A DNA stretch of 64,000 nt, taken from the NCBI RefSeq assembly GCF_001428435.1, contig NZ_LMSO01000001.1, positions 1,406,653 through 1,470,652 of the forward strand, read 5' to 3'. Made by a program: the position numbers and the translations under genes. This document shows, piece after piece, positions 17,334-25,025 of the stretch. The notes beneath the pieces were generated by a model. It ran no database searches and had not been told where the DNA came from. It saw only the letters and a list, made by a program, of their open reading frames with translations. The number at the start of each line of letters is the position of its first letter. The stretch's first letter is position 1. Origin of the DNA: Arthrobacter sp. Soil782. Lineage in GTDB: Bacteria > Actinomycetota > Actinomycetes > Actinomycetales > Micrococcaceae.

Positions 17334-18399
17334 CCTGCCACGCGGCTTCGAAAATCATCCACGCCTGAAGCTGCGTGGACAGTTCCACTGGGCCCTTACC
17401 GGCCGAATCTCCCGGCGCGGCAGGAAAGACCAGGACAGTACGACGACGGCGGCCGCCGGCTTCCCGCTCCGTGCGCCCCTCCCACAGGGCGCGCGCCGTC
17501 GTCGTGATCAGGGTGCGGGCGGTTGTGCGGGATGCTTCCGGCAGGTGCGGTGAAACCGCCGCGAGCGCAAGGTAGCGGGCGAGGATTCCCGTGAACAGGC
17601 CCCCGTCACCGCCGCCGTGGGTGCGTAGGGCGCCGTCCGGCTGAACGAGGTGGGTTGCTATGGCGGTGATCAGGCCGCTGGCGCGCTCCAGGCTTCGTTG
17701 GTCTCCAAGGGCCAGCAGGGCACCCAGGACCGGGCCCTGGTTGTAGGTGTAGAGGTCGGTGACCAGCCGTTCGCCGGGCATGCGGATGCCATCGAAGAGG
17801 AGCCCGGTTGCCGGGTCCAGCAGCCGGGCAAAAAGCCAGTCCACCAATTGTGCCGACTCGTCCGTCCGTCCGATGCGTGCGAAGTACAGCGCCGCCGGGG
17901 CGGTAGCCGGGGTGTTCTTGAAATCGCGGAACGTGTTCCAGAAGAGGCCGCCGCCGAGGTCCGGAGTGTGTGCTGAGGCCAGGGCTGCGGTAAGCGTGGA
18001 AAGCGGTCTGGTGCCTGCGATATCGGCTGAGCGCAGGGCAGCAAGGGCTAGCCAGGCCATGTCGTCGTAGTAGCTGTTTCTCCAGCGCCCGCCGTTGCGC
18101 AGGCGGATGGTGCGCAGGAGGCGGCGTGCGCGCGTGCGGTGAGCGGCGCCGTCGTCGTGATTAGTGATGTCTGCGCGCTCCGCCGCATCGAGGAGGCAAT
18201 CGAGATAGTGCGCCTGCCACCAGTAGTGCCACGGAGCTGTGCTCCGGTTCGGGAGAGTGACCTGCGCGAGGTGCGTTCCGGGCAGGCCGAGCAGCCGGTG
18301 GCCGAAGGCCGCGGGGACTGAGGCGGCGGCTGCTGCGGGGCGCAGTTGTGCTTCCCGATGTTCCTCAGGGAGTTTCTCGGCGGGCAGTTCGGTGGGCAT
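17302..18399 (-). CDS. Glycoside hydrolase family 76-like protein
   Basis: A 365-residue alpha/alpha-barrel protein. The GH76 catalytic Asp pair is visible in NSYYDDMAWLALA (Asp112-Asp113), with FRDFKNTPATAPAALY and YNQGPVLGALLALGD as further family stretches. GH76 enzymes hydrolyse alpha-1,6-mannan. No signal peptide or membrane segment is present, unlike secreted mannanases, so it would act in the cytoplasm, perhaps on mannose-containing precursors or imported oligosaccharides. ATG start chosen at MPTELPAEKLPEEH. Family call good, substrate unknown. Confidence 0.75.
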   Translation of the reverse strand: MPTELPAEKLPEEHREAQLRPAAAAASVPAAFGHRLLGLPGTHLAQVTLPNRSTAPWHYWWQAHYLDCLLDAAERADITNHDDGAAHRTRARRLLRTIRLRNGGRWRNSYYDDMAWLALAALRSADIAGTRPLSTLTAALASAHTPDLGGGLFWNTFRDFKNTPATAPAALYFARIGRTDESAQLVDWLFARLLDPATGLLFDGIRMPGERLVTDLYTYNQGPVLGALLALGDQRSLERASGLITAIATHLVQPDGALRTHGGGDGGLFTGILARYLALAAVSPHLPEASRTTARTLITTTARALWEGRTEREAGGRRRRTVLVFPAAPGDSAGKGPVELSTQLQAWMIFEAAWQATGRTGRAGG

Positions 18400-18563
18400 A
18401 GAGCCACCCTAAAGGGCGCCGTCGTCCTTGTGTTTGAGCACTATGCACAGTGCGGCGGCCTGCGGATGCTGCGGTGTGCTGCATCACAGTAGGCTCGAAG
18501 GAGTGTTCGCAGCTGAGTCTTCGACTCACCCCTCGAATCGACCCCCGACGCAAAGGAGATGTC

Positions 18564-19340
18564 ATGGAGTGTGCAGGAACGGTAGCCCTGGTGACCGGCG
18601 GAGCGTCCGGGCTCGGCCGGGCGACGGCGCAGCGGCTGTATGACGACGGCGCATCAGTGGTGATCCTGGATCTTCCGCAATCGGATGGCGCAGATTTTGC
18701 CCAGTCGCTGGGGGAGCGGGCGCGGTTTGTTCCTGCTGACGTGACCAGCGAGGAACAGGTTCAGGCTGCGGTGGACGCGGCGGTTGAGCTGGGCCCGCTG
18801 CGGATTGTTGTCAACTGCGCAGGAGTGGCAACGCCCGGCAAGGTACTGGGCAGGGACGGCGTGCTGCCGCTGGAGCAGTTCAACAAGGTCATCAGGATCA
18901 ACCTGATCGGCACGTTCAACGTGCTGCGGCTCGCGGCGGCCGCCATGGTTGCCACCGAGCCGGTACAGACGTCGACCGGCACGAACGAGCGCGGGGTCAT
19001 CATCAACACGGCCTCCGTCGCGGCGTTTGACGGGCAGATCGGCCAGCCCGCGTACTCCGCGTCCAAGGGTGCTGTTGCGGCGATGACCCTGCCCGTTGCG
19101 CGTGAACTCGCGCGGTCCTTCATCCGCGTCATGACCATCGCCCCAGGCATCTTCGAAACCCCCATGATGGCCGGCTTGCCGCAGGAGGCCCAGGACTCCC
19201 TCGGGAAGCAGGTGCCGCACCCATCCAGGCTCGGCAAGGCCACCGAATACGCTTCGCTGGTTGCGCACATCGTTGAGAACCAGATGCTCAACGGCGAGAC
19301 CATCCGGCTTGACGGTGCCATCCGAATGGCCCCCAAATAA
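18564..19340 (+). CDS. Short-chain dehydrogenase (3-hydroxyacyl-CoA dehydrogenase type 2-like)
   Basis: A 258-residue SDR. Cofactor motif [10 protein letters not shown] (about 10-19), NCAG near 90, active-site Ser in NTASVAAF and Tyr/Lys in YSASKGA. The pattern ([29 protein letters not shown]) resembles HSD10-type 3-hydroxyacyl-CoA dehydrogenases of branched-chain and fatty acid oxidation. ATG preceded by AAAGGAG; the longer frame upstream was trimmed to it. Gap of 39 bases to an acyl-CoA dehydrogenase, so the pair likely works in one beta-oxidation-type route. Confidence 0.85.
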   Translation: MECAGTVALVTGGASGLGRATAQRLYDDGASVVILDLPQSDGADFAQSLGERARFVPADVTSEEQVQAAVDAAVELGPLRIVVNCAGVATPGKVLGRDGVLPLEQFNKVIRINLIGTFNVLRLAAAAMVATEPVQTSTGTNERGVIINTASVAAFDGQIGQPAYSASKGAVAAMTLPVARELARSFIRVMTIAPGIFETPMMAGLPQEAQDSLGKQVPHPSRLGKATEYASLVAHIVENQMLNGETIRLDGAIRMAPK

Positions 19341-19379
19341 AACACAGCAGTAGCTCCTCTATCCCGAAAGGACAGCTCA

Positions 19380-20585
19380 ATGGAGAGCAGCCTCCCATCC
19401 GCAGACTTCTACGGATTCGAGTCCCTGCTCAGTGACGCCGAACGGGCGAAGCTGCAGGACGTGCGGGACTTCCTCGCCAAGGAAGTGGCGCCGTTCGCCA
19501 CCGATTGGTGGAACCGGGCGGAATTTCCGTTGGAGGTGCTGCCCAAACTTGCCGCCCTGAACCTGAGTACGCCGGTCCAACAGGGGTACAGCTACCTGTT
19601 CAGCGGCATGGTCATCGCCGAACTCACCCGCGCCGATACCTCGTTGGCAACGTTCTTCATGGTGCATCACGATCTCTTCGTTGAGGCGTTGCACGAATTC
19701 GGGACAGAGGACCAGAAGGCACGGCTGCTGAAGGATGCCATGGACCTCACCATCACGGGTGCCTTTGCCCTCACTGAGCCCCAGCACGGGTCCGATGTGG
19801 CGGGCGGCATGGCAACCACCGCAACGCGGGACGGGGATACCTGGATTTTGAACGGCGCGAAGCGCTGGATCGGAAACGGGACGTTCTGCGACTACATGCT
19901 GCTGTGGGCGCGGGACACCGCGGACGGCGCCGTGCGGGGCTTCATCCTGGACGCCACACTGCCCGGGGTTACCCGGACGGCCATCGAGAACAAGATTGCG
20001 CTGCGGACTGTGCAGAACGCGGACATCATCCTGGACAACGTCAGGGTGTCAGAAGCAGACCGCTTCGCAGGAATCAACACTTTCACTGACACCAAGCACC
20101 TGCTGCGCGGTTCCCGCATCCTGGTGGGCTGGCAGGCGGTGGGCCAGCAGTTGGCGGCGTTCGACGCGGCGCGTGCCTACGCCGTCGAGCGCCATCAGTT
20201 CGGGCGTCCGCTGGCGAGCTTCCAGCTCATCCAGCAGCAGCTGGTGCGCATGCTGGGCAACACCACCGCGAGCCTCGGCATGATGGCGCGGGTTGCGCAG
20301 TTGCAGGAAGACGAGCACCGCGGATTGCATGAAGGACAGCAGCAGGTGCAGCGCAGCGGAGCGGACATGGCGCAGGCCGCGCTCGCGAAGTCCTACACGT
20401 CATCGCTGATGCGGGAGACGGTGGCAATGGGCAGGTCGATCTTCGGCGGCAACGGGATCGTGACGGACTACAAGATGGCGAAGATTTTCGCGGACGCCGA
20501 GGCAATCTACACCTACGAGGGTTCTTTCGAAATCAATACCCTCATTGTGGGGCGTGCGGTCACGGGAGTATCTGCGATCCTCTGA
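19380..20585 (+). CDS. Acyl-CoA dehydrogenase, glutaryl-CoA-dehydrogenase-like
   Basis: A 401-residue FAD acyl-CoA dehydrogenase. FALTEPQHGSDV (substrate/FAD region), WILNGAKRWIGNG and the C-terminal TYEGSFEINTLIVGRAVTG with catalytic Glu380 place it in the glutaryl-CoA dehydrogenase branch. Start ATG after AAAGGAC. Next to the SDR; together they could oxidise a dicarboxylyl- or branched acyl-CoA, possibly a ring-cleavage intermediate, but no thiolase or hydratase is nearby, so the true substrate is open. Confidence 0.88.
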   Translation: MESSLPSADFYGFESLLSDAERAKLQDVRDFLAKEVAPFATDWWNRAEFPLEVLPKLAALNLSTPVQQGYSYLFSGMVIAELTRADTSLATFFMVHHDLFVEALHEFGTEDQKARLLKDAMDLTITGAFALTEPQHGSDVAGGMATTATRDGDTWILNGAKRWIGNGTFCDYMLLWARDTADGAVRGFILDATLPGVTRTAIENKIALRTVQNADIILDNVRVSEADRFAGINTFTDTKHLLRGSRILVGWQAVGQQLAAFDAARAYAVERHQFGRPLASFQLIQQQLVRMLGNTTASLGMMARVAQLQEDEHRGLHEGQQQVQRSGADMAQAALAKSYTSSLMRETVAMGRSIFGGNGIVTDYKMAKIFADAEAIYTYEGSFEINTLIVGRAVTGVSAIL

Positions 20586-20653
20586 CGGTTGTTCCTGCAG
20601 CCAGCGCGGAAGTGGTGGTTGCCAGGGTGAGCAATCCACCGGGACAGTGGAGT

Positions 20654-21045
20654 ATGAGCTCTGTTGAATCGCTGCCGCAGCTGACAGCCCGGGAGACCAC
20701 AACCTTCCTGTCGAAGGTGTTTGTGCCGACCCTGGCCAAGGGACCGATCATCCGGAAACCCCCGGAGCAGGAGGCGGAGGATCTTTTGCGCGTGGTGGGC
20801 AGATCCGGTGCGTTGAGCTGGGACGAGTTCATCCAGTCTTGGTACCGGATGGTTCGGCGGGTGGTCTTCACGGATGCAGCCGCACACGATTCCGAACTCA
20901 CGGACATGCGGCCAGCTCCGCGCTGACGGGAACTGGGCGTTTTGGAAGCCTCGCAAAAGGAAGCGCTGAATGTCGGAGGACCGTTGCCGGGCACCCTCGA
21001 CAACTATTCACTGCGCTTCACGACGGACCCCGCCAACCGTTGAGG
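20654..21045 (+). pseudogene. Decayed cytochrome P450 gene (N-terminal and I-helix-proximal fragments)
   Basis: The frame from ATG 20654 encodes LPQLTARETTTFLSKVF then VPTLAKGPIIRKP, which reads like the N-terminus of an actinobacterial P450, then jumps to GALSWDEFIQSWYRMVRRVV and HDSELTDM, which in such P450s lies well over 100 residues later. After LTDM the frame stops, but the +1 frame continues LRADGNWAFWKPRKRKR, the expected next stretch, and a further piece GPLPGTL...TTDPANR follows. At least one internal deletion and one frameshift are implied, and no heme-Cys region remains. The remnant ends about 110 bases before the next gene. The P450 assignment rests on remembered family patterns, not a search. 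Confidence 0.55.
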
Positions 21046-21154
21046 AAGCTTCTGCACCTCCTGTGACCCGATGCACGGTTCGATTCTGGAATGACGCGCG
21101 GGTGTCCGGGGTTCCACCGAGTGAGTCCTCAGTACCCGATGGAAGGAATCAGCA

Positions 21155-22078
21155 GTGAAAGCAGTGTTCTATTCAACGTACGGTGACCCGGGCGTCCTTG
21201 AGTATGGTGACCAGCCGGAACCGAAGGTAGGCCCGGACACCGTCCTCATCGAGGTCAAAGCCGCATCGGTCAACCCGGTGGACTGGAAGGTCATGGCGGG
21301 TTACCTCGACGGTGCCATCACGGCGCACTTCCCGGTGATCCCGGGGTGGGATGTTTCCGGCGTCGTTGTTCAGCCCGGCCCCGCAGTTCCTGAATTTTCC
21401 GCTGGCGACGAGGTCATGGGCTACGTCCGGATGGACACCGTTGGCCAGGGAACCTTCGCGGAGCGTGTCGCCGCGCCGGTGCGAACCCTCTCCCGCAAAC
21501 CCGCGAACCTCTCGTGGGCAGAGGCGGCAACTGTCCCGTTGACCGGCCTCACCGCACTGCAGACGCTGGACGCGCTGGACGTCTCCAGCGGTGACACCGT
21601 GCTGATCCACAACGGTGCTGGCGGCGTGGGCACTTTCGCCATCCAGATTGCACGTGGCCGCGGAGCCCGCGTCATTGCCACCGCGTCCGAGCGGAACCAT
21701 GACTTCCTGCGTGAACTCGGCGCTGAACCCGTCTCCTACGGCGAGGGCGTCGCTGATCGTGTCCGTGAGATTGCACCGGACGGTGTCAACGCCGTCGTCG
21801 ACTTCGTGGGCGGCGACGACTGGCAGGCATCGCTGGACAACCTGACCCGGCAGGGGCGCGTTGCATCCATTGCCGACGCCGACGTGAAGGAACATGGCGG
21901 ACGGTACGTCTTTGTGCGCCCGGTGGCTGCCGACCTCGCCACGCTTGCTGACCTGATCGAAGCCGGCACGGTGAAGCCGGTGCTCGCCCAGACCTATCCG
22001 TTGGAGCGCGCGGCGGAAGCCTTTGCAGCCAACATGGAGGGTCACACGCGCGGGAAGATCGCGATTACCGTCGGCTAA
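21155..22078 (+). CDS. NADP-dependent quinone oxidoreductase-like protein
   Basis: A 307-residue medium-chain reductase without zinc ligands (quinone oxidoreductase branch). N-terminal catalytic domain with ASVNPVDWKVMAGY; cofactor motif GAGGVGTFAIQIAR near 148-161; C-terminal EAFAANMEGHTRGKIAI is the usual family ending. GTG start after GGAAGGAA. Likely reduces quinones or enone substrates with NADPH in the cytoplasm. Its stop overlaps the convergent membrane-protein stop by 4 bases. Confidence 0.88.
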   Translation: MKAVFYSTYGDPGVLEYGDQPEPKVGPDTVLIEVKAASVNPVDWKVMAGYLDGAITAHFPVIPGWDVSGVVVQPGPAVPEFSAGDEVMGYVRMDTVGQGTFAERVAAPVRTLSRKPANLSWAEAATVPLTGLTALQTLDALDVSSGDTVLIHNGAGGVGTFAIQIARGRGARVIATASERNHDFLRELGAEPVSYGEGVADRVREIAPDGVNAVVDFVGGDDWQASLDNLTRQGRVASIADADVKEHGGRYVFVRPVAADLATLADLIEAGTVKPVLAQTYPLERAAEAFAANMEGHTRGKIAITVG

Positions 22079-23418
22079 GCCCGCGCCGGGCCGCCGTGCA
22101 CTTCCTCACCGTCGTGATGGTCGTCGTCGTATTCGTACTCATCGTCGTCATCATCAGCGAGGTCAATCGGTGGGAGGTTGGCGGTCTGGTGACGGCGCAG
22201 GGCCCGGCGATAGGAATGGTCCACGCGGTGACGGCGTGATCCGGCGGTGATGAGAACGAGGAAGACCGCCAGCGCCGTCGCCGCGGCCGTGGGCAGCGAC
22301 TGCGGTTCCCCGATGAGCCGCTCCACGATGATCCAGCCCATGCCCCACACCAGGGCAAGGGCAACCGCAATGCGGCCGCGGTCCATCGAGCAGACTGCAC
22401 TTCCCATCACGACGACGACGCCGAGCCCCGCGAGTGCCCAGGCGAACTCGTTTTCCGTGAGCCAGGAAAACCCCTCAAGGGACAGGAACGCCGCGGTATG
22501 GCTGAGTGCCGTGAAGCCCGTCCAGCCCAGGAAAAGGCCGAGCGGTACGTCGACCAGCGTTCCTTCCAGCCGGGTGGCGGCCGACCACCGGTTCAGCCAG
22601 CGCAGCGACACCAGGAGCAGGACCAGCAGCACGCCGTGCACCATCAGGCTCGGTGCATAAAGCTCCGCCTGAATGGTCAGGGCCAACGCAAGATTCAGTA
22701 ACAGGGCGGCGATGACCACCCAGCCCAACCGGCGGTGCCGCGGGCTGTCTGCCTGGCCGGGCAGCCACTGGTGAACGGTGTAGGCGATCAGGCCGAGCCC
22801 GATCAAGGCCCAGATGTACAGCGAGTTGAGGCTGGGGGAGACGAGTGTGAGGTCCGGACGCAGCAGTTCACTGGTCCAGATTTCAGTTCCACCGAAGAAC
22901 CCTGCCACGGACGCCGTTCCCACCAGTGCGCCGATCACCGTCAGGGTGACAAGATTGCGCCGTACCTGGTCAGCCCGCCACGACCGAACGTTCGCTGCAG
23001 CGCTCCGGGAGGTGGTCGCGGTCCAGGCGGCGGTCTGTCTCCCTGACTTGGCGGCCCATGCGGCGGCGGCGGCGGAGGCCGCTTTCAACTTCTCTGCACG
23101 CGCCGCCCTGAGTTCCGCAGCGCGGGCCTTCTCGCGTGCTTGCGCTTGGTCGTCCTGCGTCTGGTTCGGGGTGCGGGTTGGGCTGGGAGCAGCACCGGCG
23201 GGCGCAGCGGTCGCAGCAGGACCAGCGGTCGGCGGTGCCGCCGTCGTCGTTCTTGGTTTTTCATCACCGGCGGAGACCGGCGCCTTCGGTTGTGCGGCTT
23301 TCAGCCGCTCAAGGACGCTGCTCGTCTCGGTCCGCGGAGGGGACGCTTCGGTGTTCTCCCCGGGCGGTACGGGCGGAACCTCGGGCAGCCGGTGATTGGA
23401 CGGGGTCGGCATGCTCAT
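22075..23418 (-). CDS. TspO-like polytopic membrane protein with disordered N-terminus and acidic His tail
   Basis: A 447-residue protein in three parts. Residues 1-155 are Pro/Ala-rich then a charged Ala/Arg-rich helix that could be a coiled coil. Residues 158-400 have about nine to ten hydrophobic segments with Trp-rich stretches (LYIWALIGLGLIAYTVHQWL, VDVPLGLFLGWTGFTALSH) resembling TspO/MBR-type proteins. The tail has a run of Asp/Glu/Tyr/His (DDDDDEYEYDDDHHDGEE), a possible metal-binding segment. ATG 23418 follows GGGAGG and there is no later in-frame Met before the membrane part, so the 110-base overlap with dedA appears real. Function unknown. Confidence 0.7.
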   Translation of the reverse strand: MSMPTPSNHRLPEVPPVPPGENTEASPPRTETSSVLERLKAAQPKAPVSAGDEKPRTTTAAPPTAGPAATAAPAGAAPSPTRTPNQTQDDQAQAREKARAAELRAARAEKLKAASAAAAAWAAKSGRQTAAWTATTSRSAAANVRSWRADQVRRNLVTLTVIGALVGTASVAGFFGGTEIWTSELLRPDLTLVSPSLNSLYIWALIGLGLIAYTVHQWLPGQADSPRHRRLGWVVIAALLLNLALALTIQAELYAPSLMVHGVLLVLLLVSLRWLNRWSAATRLEGTLVDVPLGLFLGWTGFTALSHTAAFLSLEGFSWLTENEFAWALAGLGVVVVMGSAVCSMDRGRIAVALALVWGMGWIIVERLIGEPQSLPTAAATALAVFLVLITAGSRRHRVDHSYRRALRRHQTANLPPIDLADDDDDEYEYDDDHHDGEEVHGGPARA

Positions 23419-24016
23419 GTGTCTTTCGGACCTCCCGGCGCTGCTTCAGCGCGAAGAACGCTGCAATGATCAGTCCCACCAGAGTACCCACCCCCATTCC
23501 CAGAAGTGCACTGGCCCACATGGGGAAACCGGTTGTGACGTCCGAAATGTACCCAAGGCCCACCAGCCAAATGGACCACAGCACCCCGCCCACGGCAGCA
23601 AATCCCAGGAAAGGCCGCAGGGGCAGTTCGGCGATCCCGGCAGCGGCGATACCCGCGGTCCGACCGCCCGGAAGGAACCGGAGAGCAACCAGGCCGGCGT
23701 AGGTGGGAGACTTGCCCGCCTTCTCGACTGCGTTGCGGATGCCGCGGTGGACGGCGCGGCCCCAGCGGAAGCGGTCCAGCCAGTGCGTCAGTTTTTTTCG
23801 GAAGAGCAGGTACAGGGCGAGGTCGCCCAGCAGGCTGCCGGTTGCAGCGGTCAGGAGGGCGATGGAAAGGAGCACTGAGCCCTCGGATGCAAGCGAGCCT
23901 GATGCAATGACCAGGAATTCCGAGGGCATAATGGGCGCGAAAACATCAGCGATGACCACCAGAAGCGTGACCGGATGGATCATGAGGGACCACTCGGCAA
24001 TGGTTGACAGGTCCAC
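23309..24016 (-). CDS. DedA family membrane protein
   Basis: A 235-residue DedA/VTT-domain protein. E-x-x-x-P region DVFAPIMPSEFLVIASG (about 19-35), GDLALYLLFRKKLTHWLDRF and the GRFLPGGRT-type motif LRFLPGGRTAGIAAAGIAE with re-entrant loops. DedA proteins move polyprenyl-phosphate or phospholipids across the membrane. The start is uncertain: GTG at 24016 (VDLSTIAEWSLM) fits the family's usual N-terminus; ATG 23983 is the alternative. The last 35 residues overlap the next gene in another frame and look low-complexity. Confidence 0.82.
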   Translation of the reverse strand: MDLSTIAEWSLMIHPVTLLVVIADVFAPIMPSEFLVIASGSLASEGSVLLSIALLTAATGSLLGDLALYLLFRKKLTHWLDRFRWGRAVHRGIRNAVEKAGKSPTYAGLVALRFLPGGRTAGIAAAGIAELPLRPFLGFAAVGGVLWSIWLVGLGYISDVTTGFPMWASALLGMGVGTLVGLIIAAFFALKQRREVRKTHEHADPVQSPAARGSARTARGEHRSVPSADRDEQRP

Positions 24017-24077
24017 CCGTACCAATTTACAGCGGGACGCCAAAACATGACCGGCTGCCGGCACAGATTCTGGGACC

Positions 24078-24986
24078 TCACCCGAGCGAAGACAGTTCCA
24101 ACCCGCTCGTGAAGGACGCCGGCCGGGAGGACAGCGGGTCGACAAACTCGATGTGCCGGGCCAGGAGTTGCAGGGGTTTCGAGTAGTCGTCTTCCTGCTG
24201 CGGCTGCAGGACCGGGTAAAACGGATCGTTGACAATTCCGAGGCCCAGGCCGGCCATATGTAGCCGCAGCTGATGCGTCTTCCCGGTGTGCGGTTGCAGC
24301 CGGTAGCGGCCCACGCTGTGGTGCTGCCCGACAAGCTGCACCCGGGTCTCCGCGTTGGGGTCACCGGGGACCTCCTGCGCGAGGAGGTAGTCGCGGGATT
24401 TCACAATGCGGCTGTGGACGGTGCGCGGGTGAGCGTCAAGCTCCAACGACGGATCGATGGGAGCTGCGGCCTCATACTCCTTGCGGATACGGCGGTTCTC
24501 GAACAGGAGCTGGTACGCGCCGCGCGTTGCCGGGTTGGTGGAGAACATGAGGATTCCGGCGGTCATCCGGTCGAGGCGGTGCATGGGGATCAGATCAGGA
24601 AGGTCCAGCTGCACCCGCAACCGCACCAGAGCCGACTCCGCCACGTACATGCCGCCCGGCGTCGTCGGCAGGAAGTGCGGTTTATCCACAACCAGCAGGT
24701 TCTCGTCCTGGTGCAGGATGCTCAGCTCCACCGGCAGGCGCTTCTCCACCGGCAGTTCCCGGTAGTACCAGATAAACGTGTGCTCGCTGAGCGGAGTTGC
24801 CCGGGTGAGCCGCTCACCGCCCAGGGCAACCACTTCACCGCGGTCAAAGCGCTCGGCAATTTTGTTCGGATCCACGTGGTTCCAGCGGTCCAGGATGTAC
24901 TCCAGCGCGGTATCCCACGGCCCCTCCGAAGGAAGCCGCAGCCGCGTCGCGTTCACGCCGTTGCGCACGGGAAGAGGGGATTGCAT
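24078..24986 (-). CDS. RluA-family 23S rRNA/tRNA pseudouridine synthase
   Basis: A 302-residue pseudouridine synthase. The catalytic motif is MHRLDRMTAGILMF (active-site Asp near 138), with LLVVDKPHFLPTTPGG upstream and PHTGKTHQLRLHMAGLGLGIVND downstream as RluA-family motifs 1 and 3. It isomerises specific uridines in RNA. The N-terminal 80 residues resemble an S4-like region but are degenerate. ATG 24986 chosen over the GTG one codon upstream; no clear ribosome site. Confidence 0.9.
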   Translation of the reverse strand: MQSPLPVRNGVNATRLRLPSEGPWDTALEYILDRWNHVDPNKIAERFDRGEVVALGGERLTRATPLSEHTFIWYYRELPVEKRLPVELSILHQDENLLVVDKPHFLPTTPGGMYVAESALVRLRVQLDLPDLIPMHRLDRMTAGILMFSTNPATRGAYQLLFENRRIRKEYEAAAPIDPSLELDAHPRTVHSRIVKSRDYLLAQEVPGDPNAETRVQLVGQHHSVGRYRLQPHTGKTHQLRLHMAGLGLGIVNDPFYPVLQPQQEDDYSKPLQLLARHIEFVDPLSSRPASFTSGLELSSLG

Positions 24987-25025
24987 CACTTATCAAGGGT
25001 AGCGGGACTGGGAGCGGGCACGCTC

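Noticed and set aside
20970-21158. 62-codon ATG frame after the P450 remnant
   Set aside because: Composition and position fit decayed coding sequence in other frames; no conserved motif.
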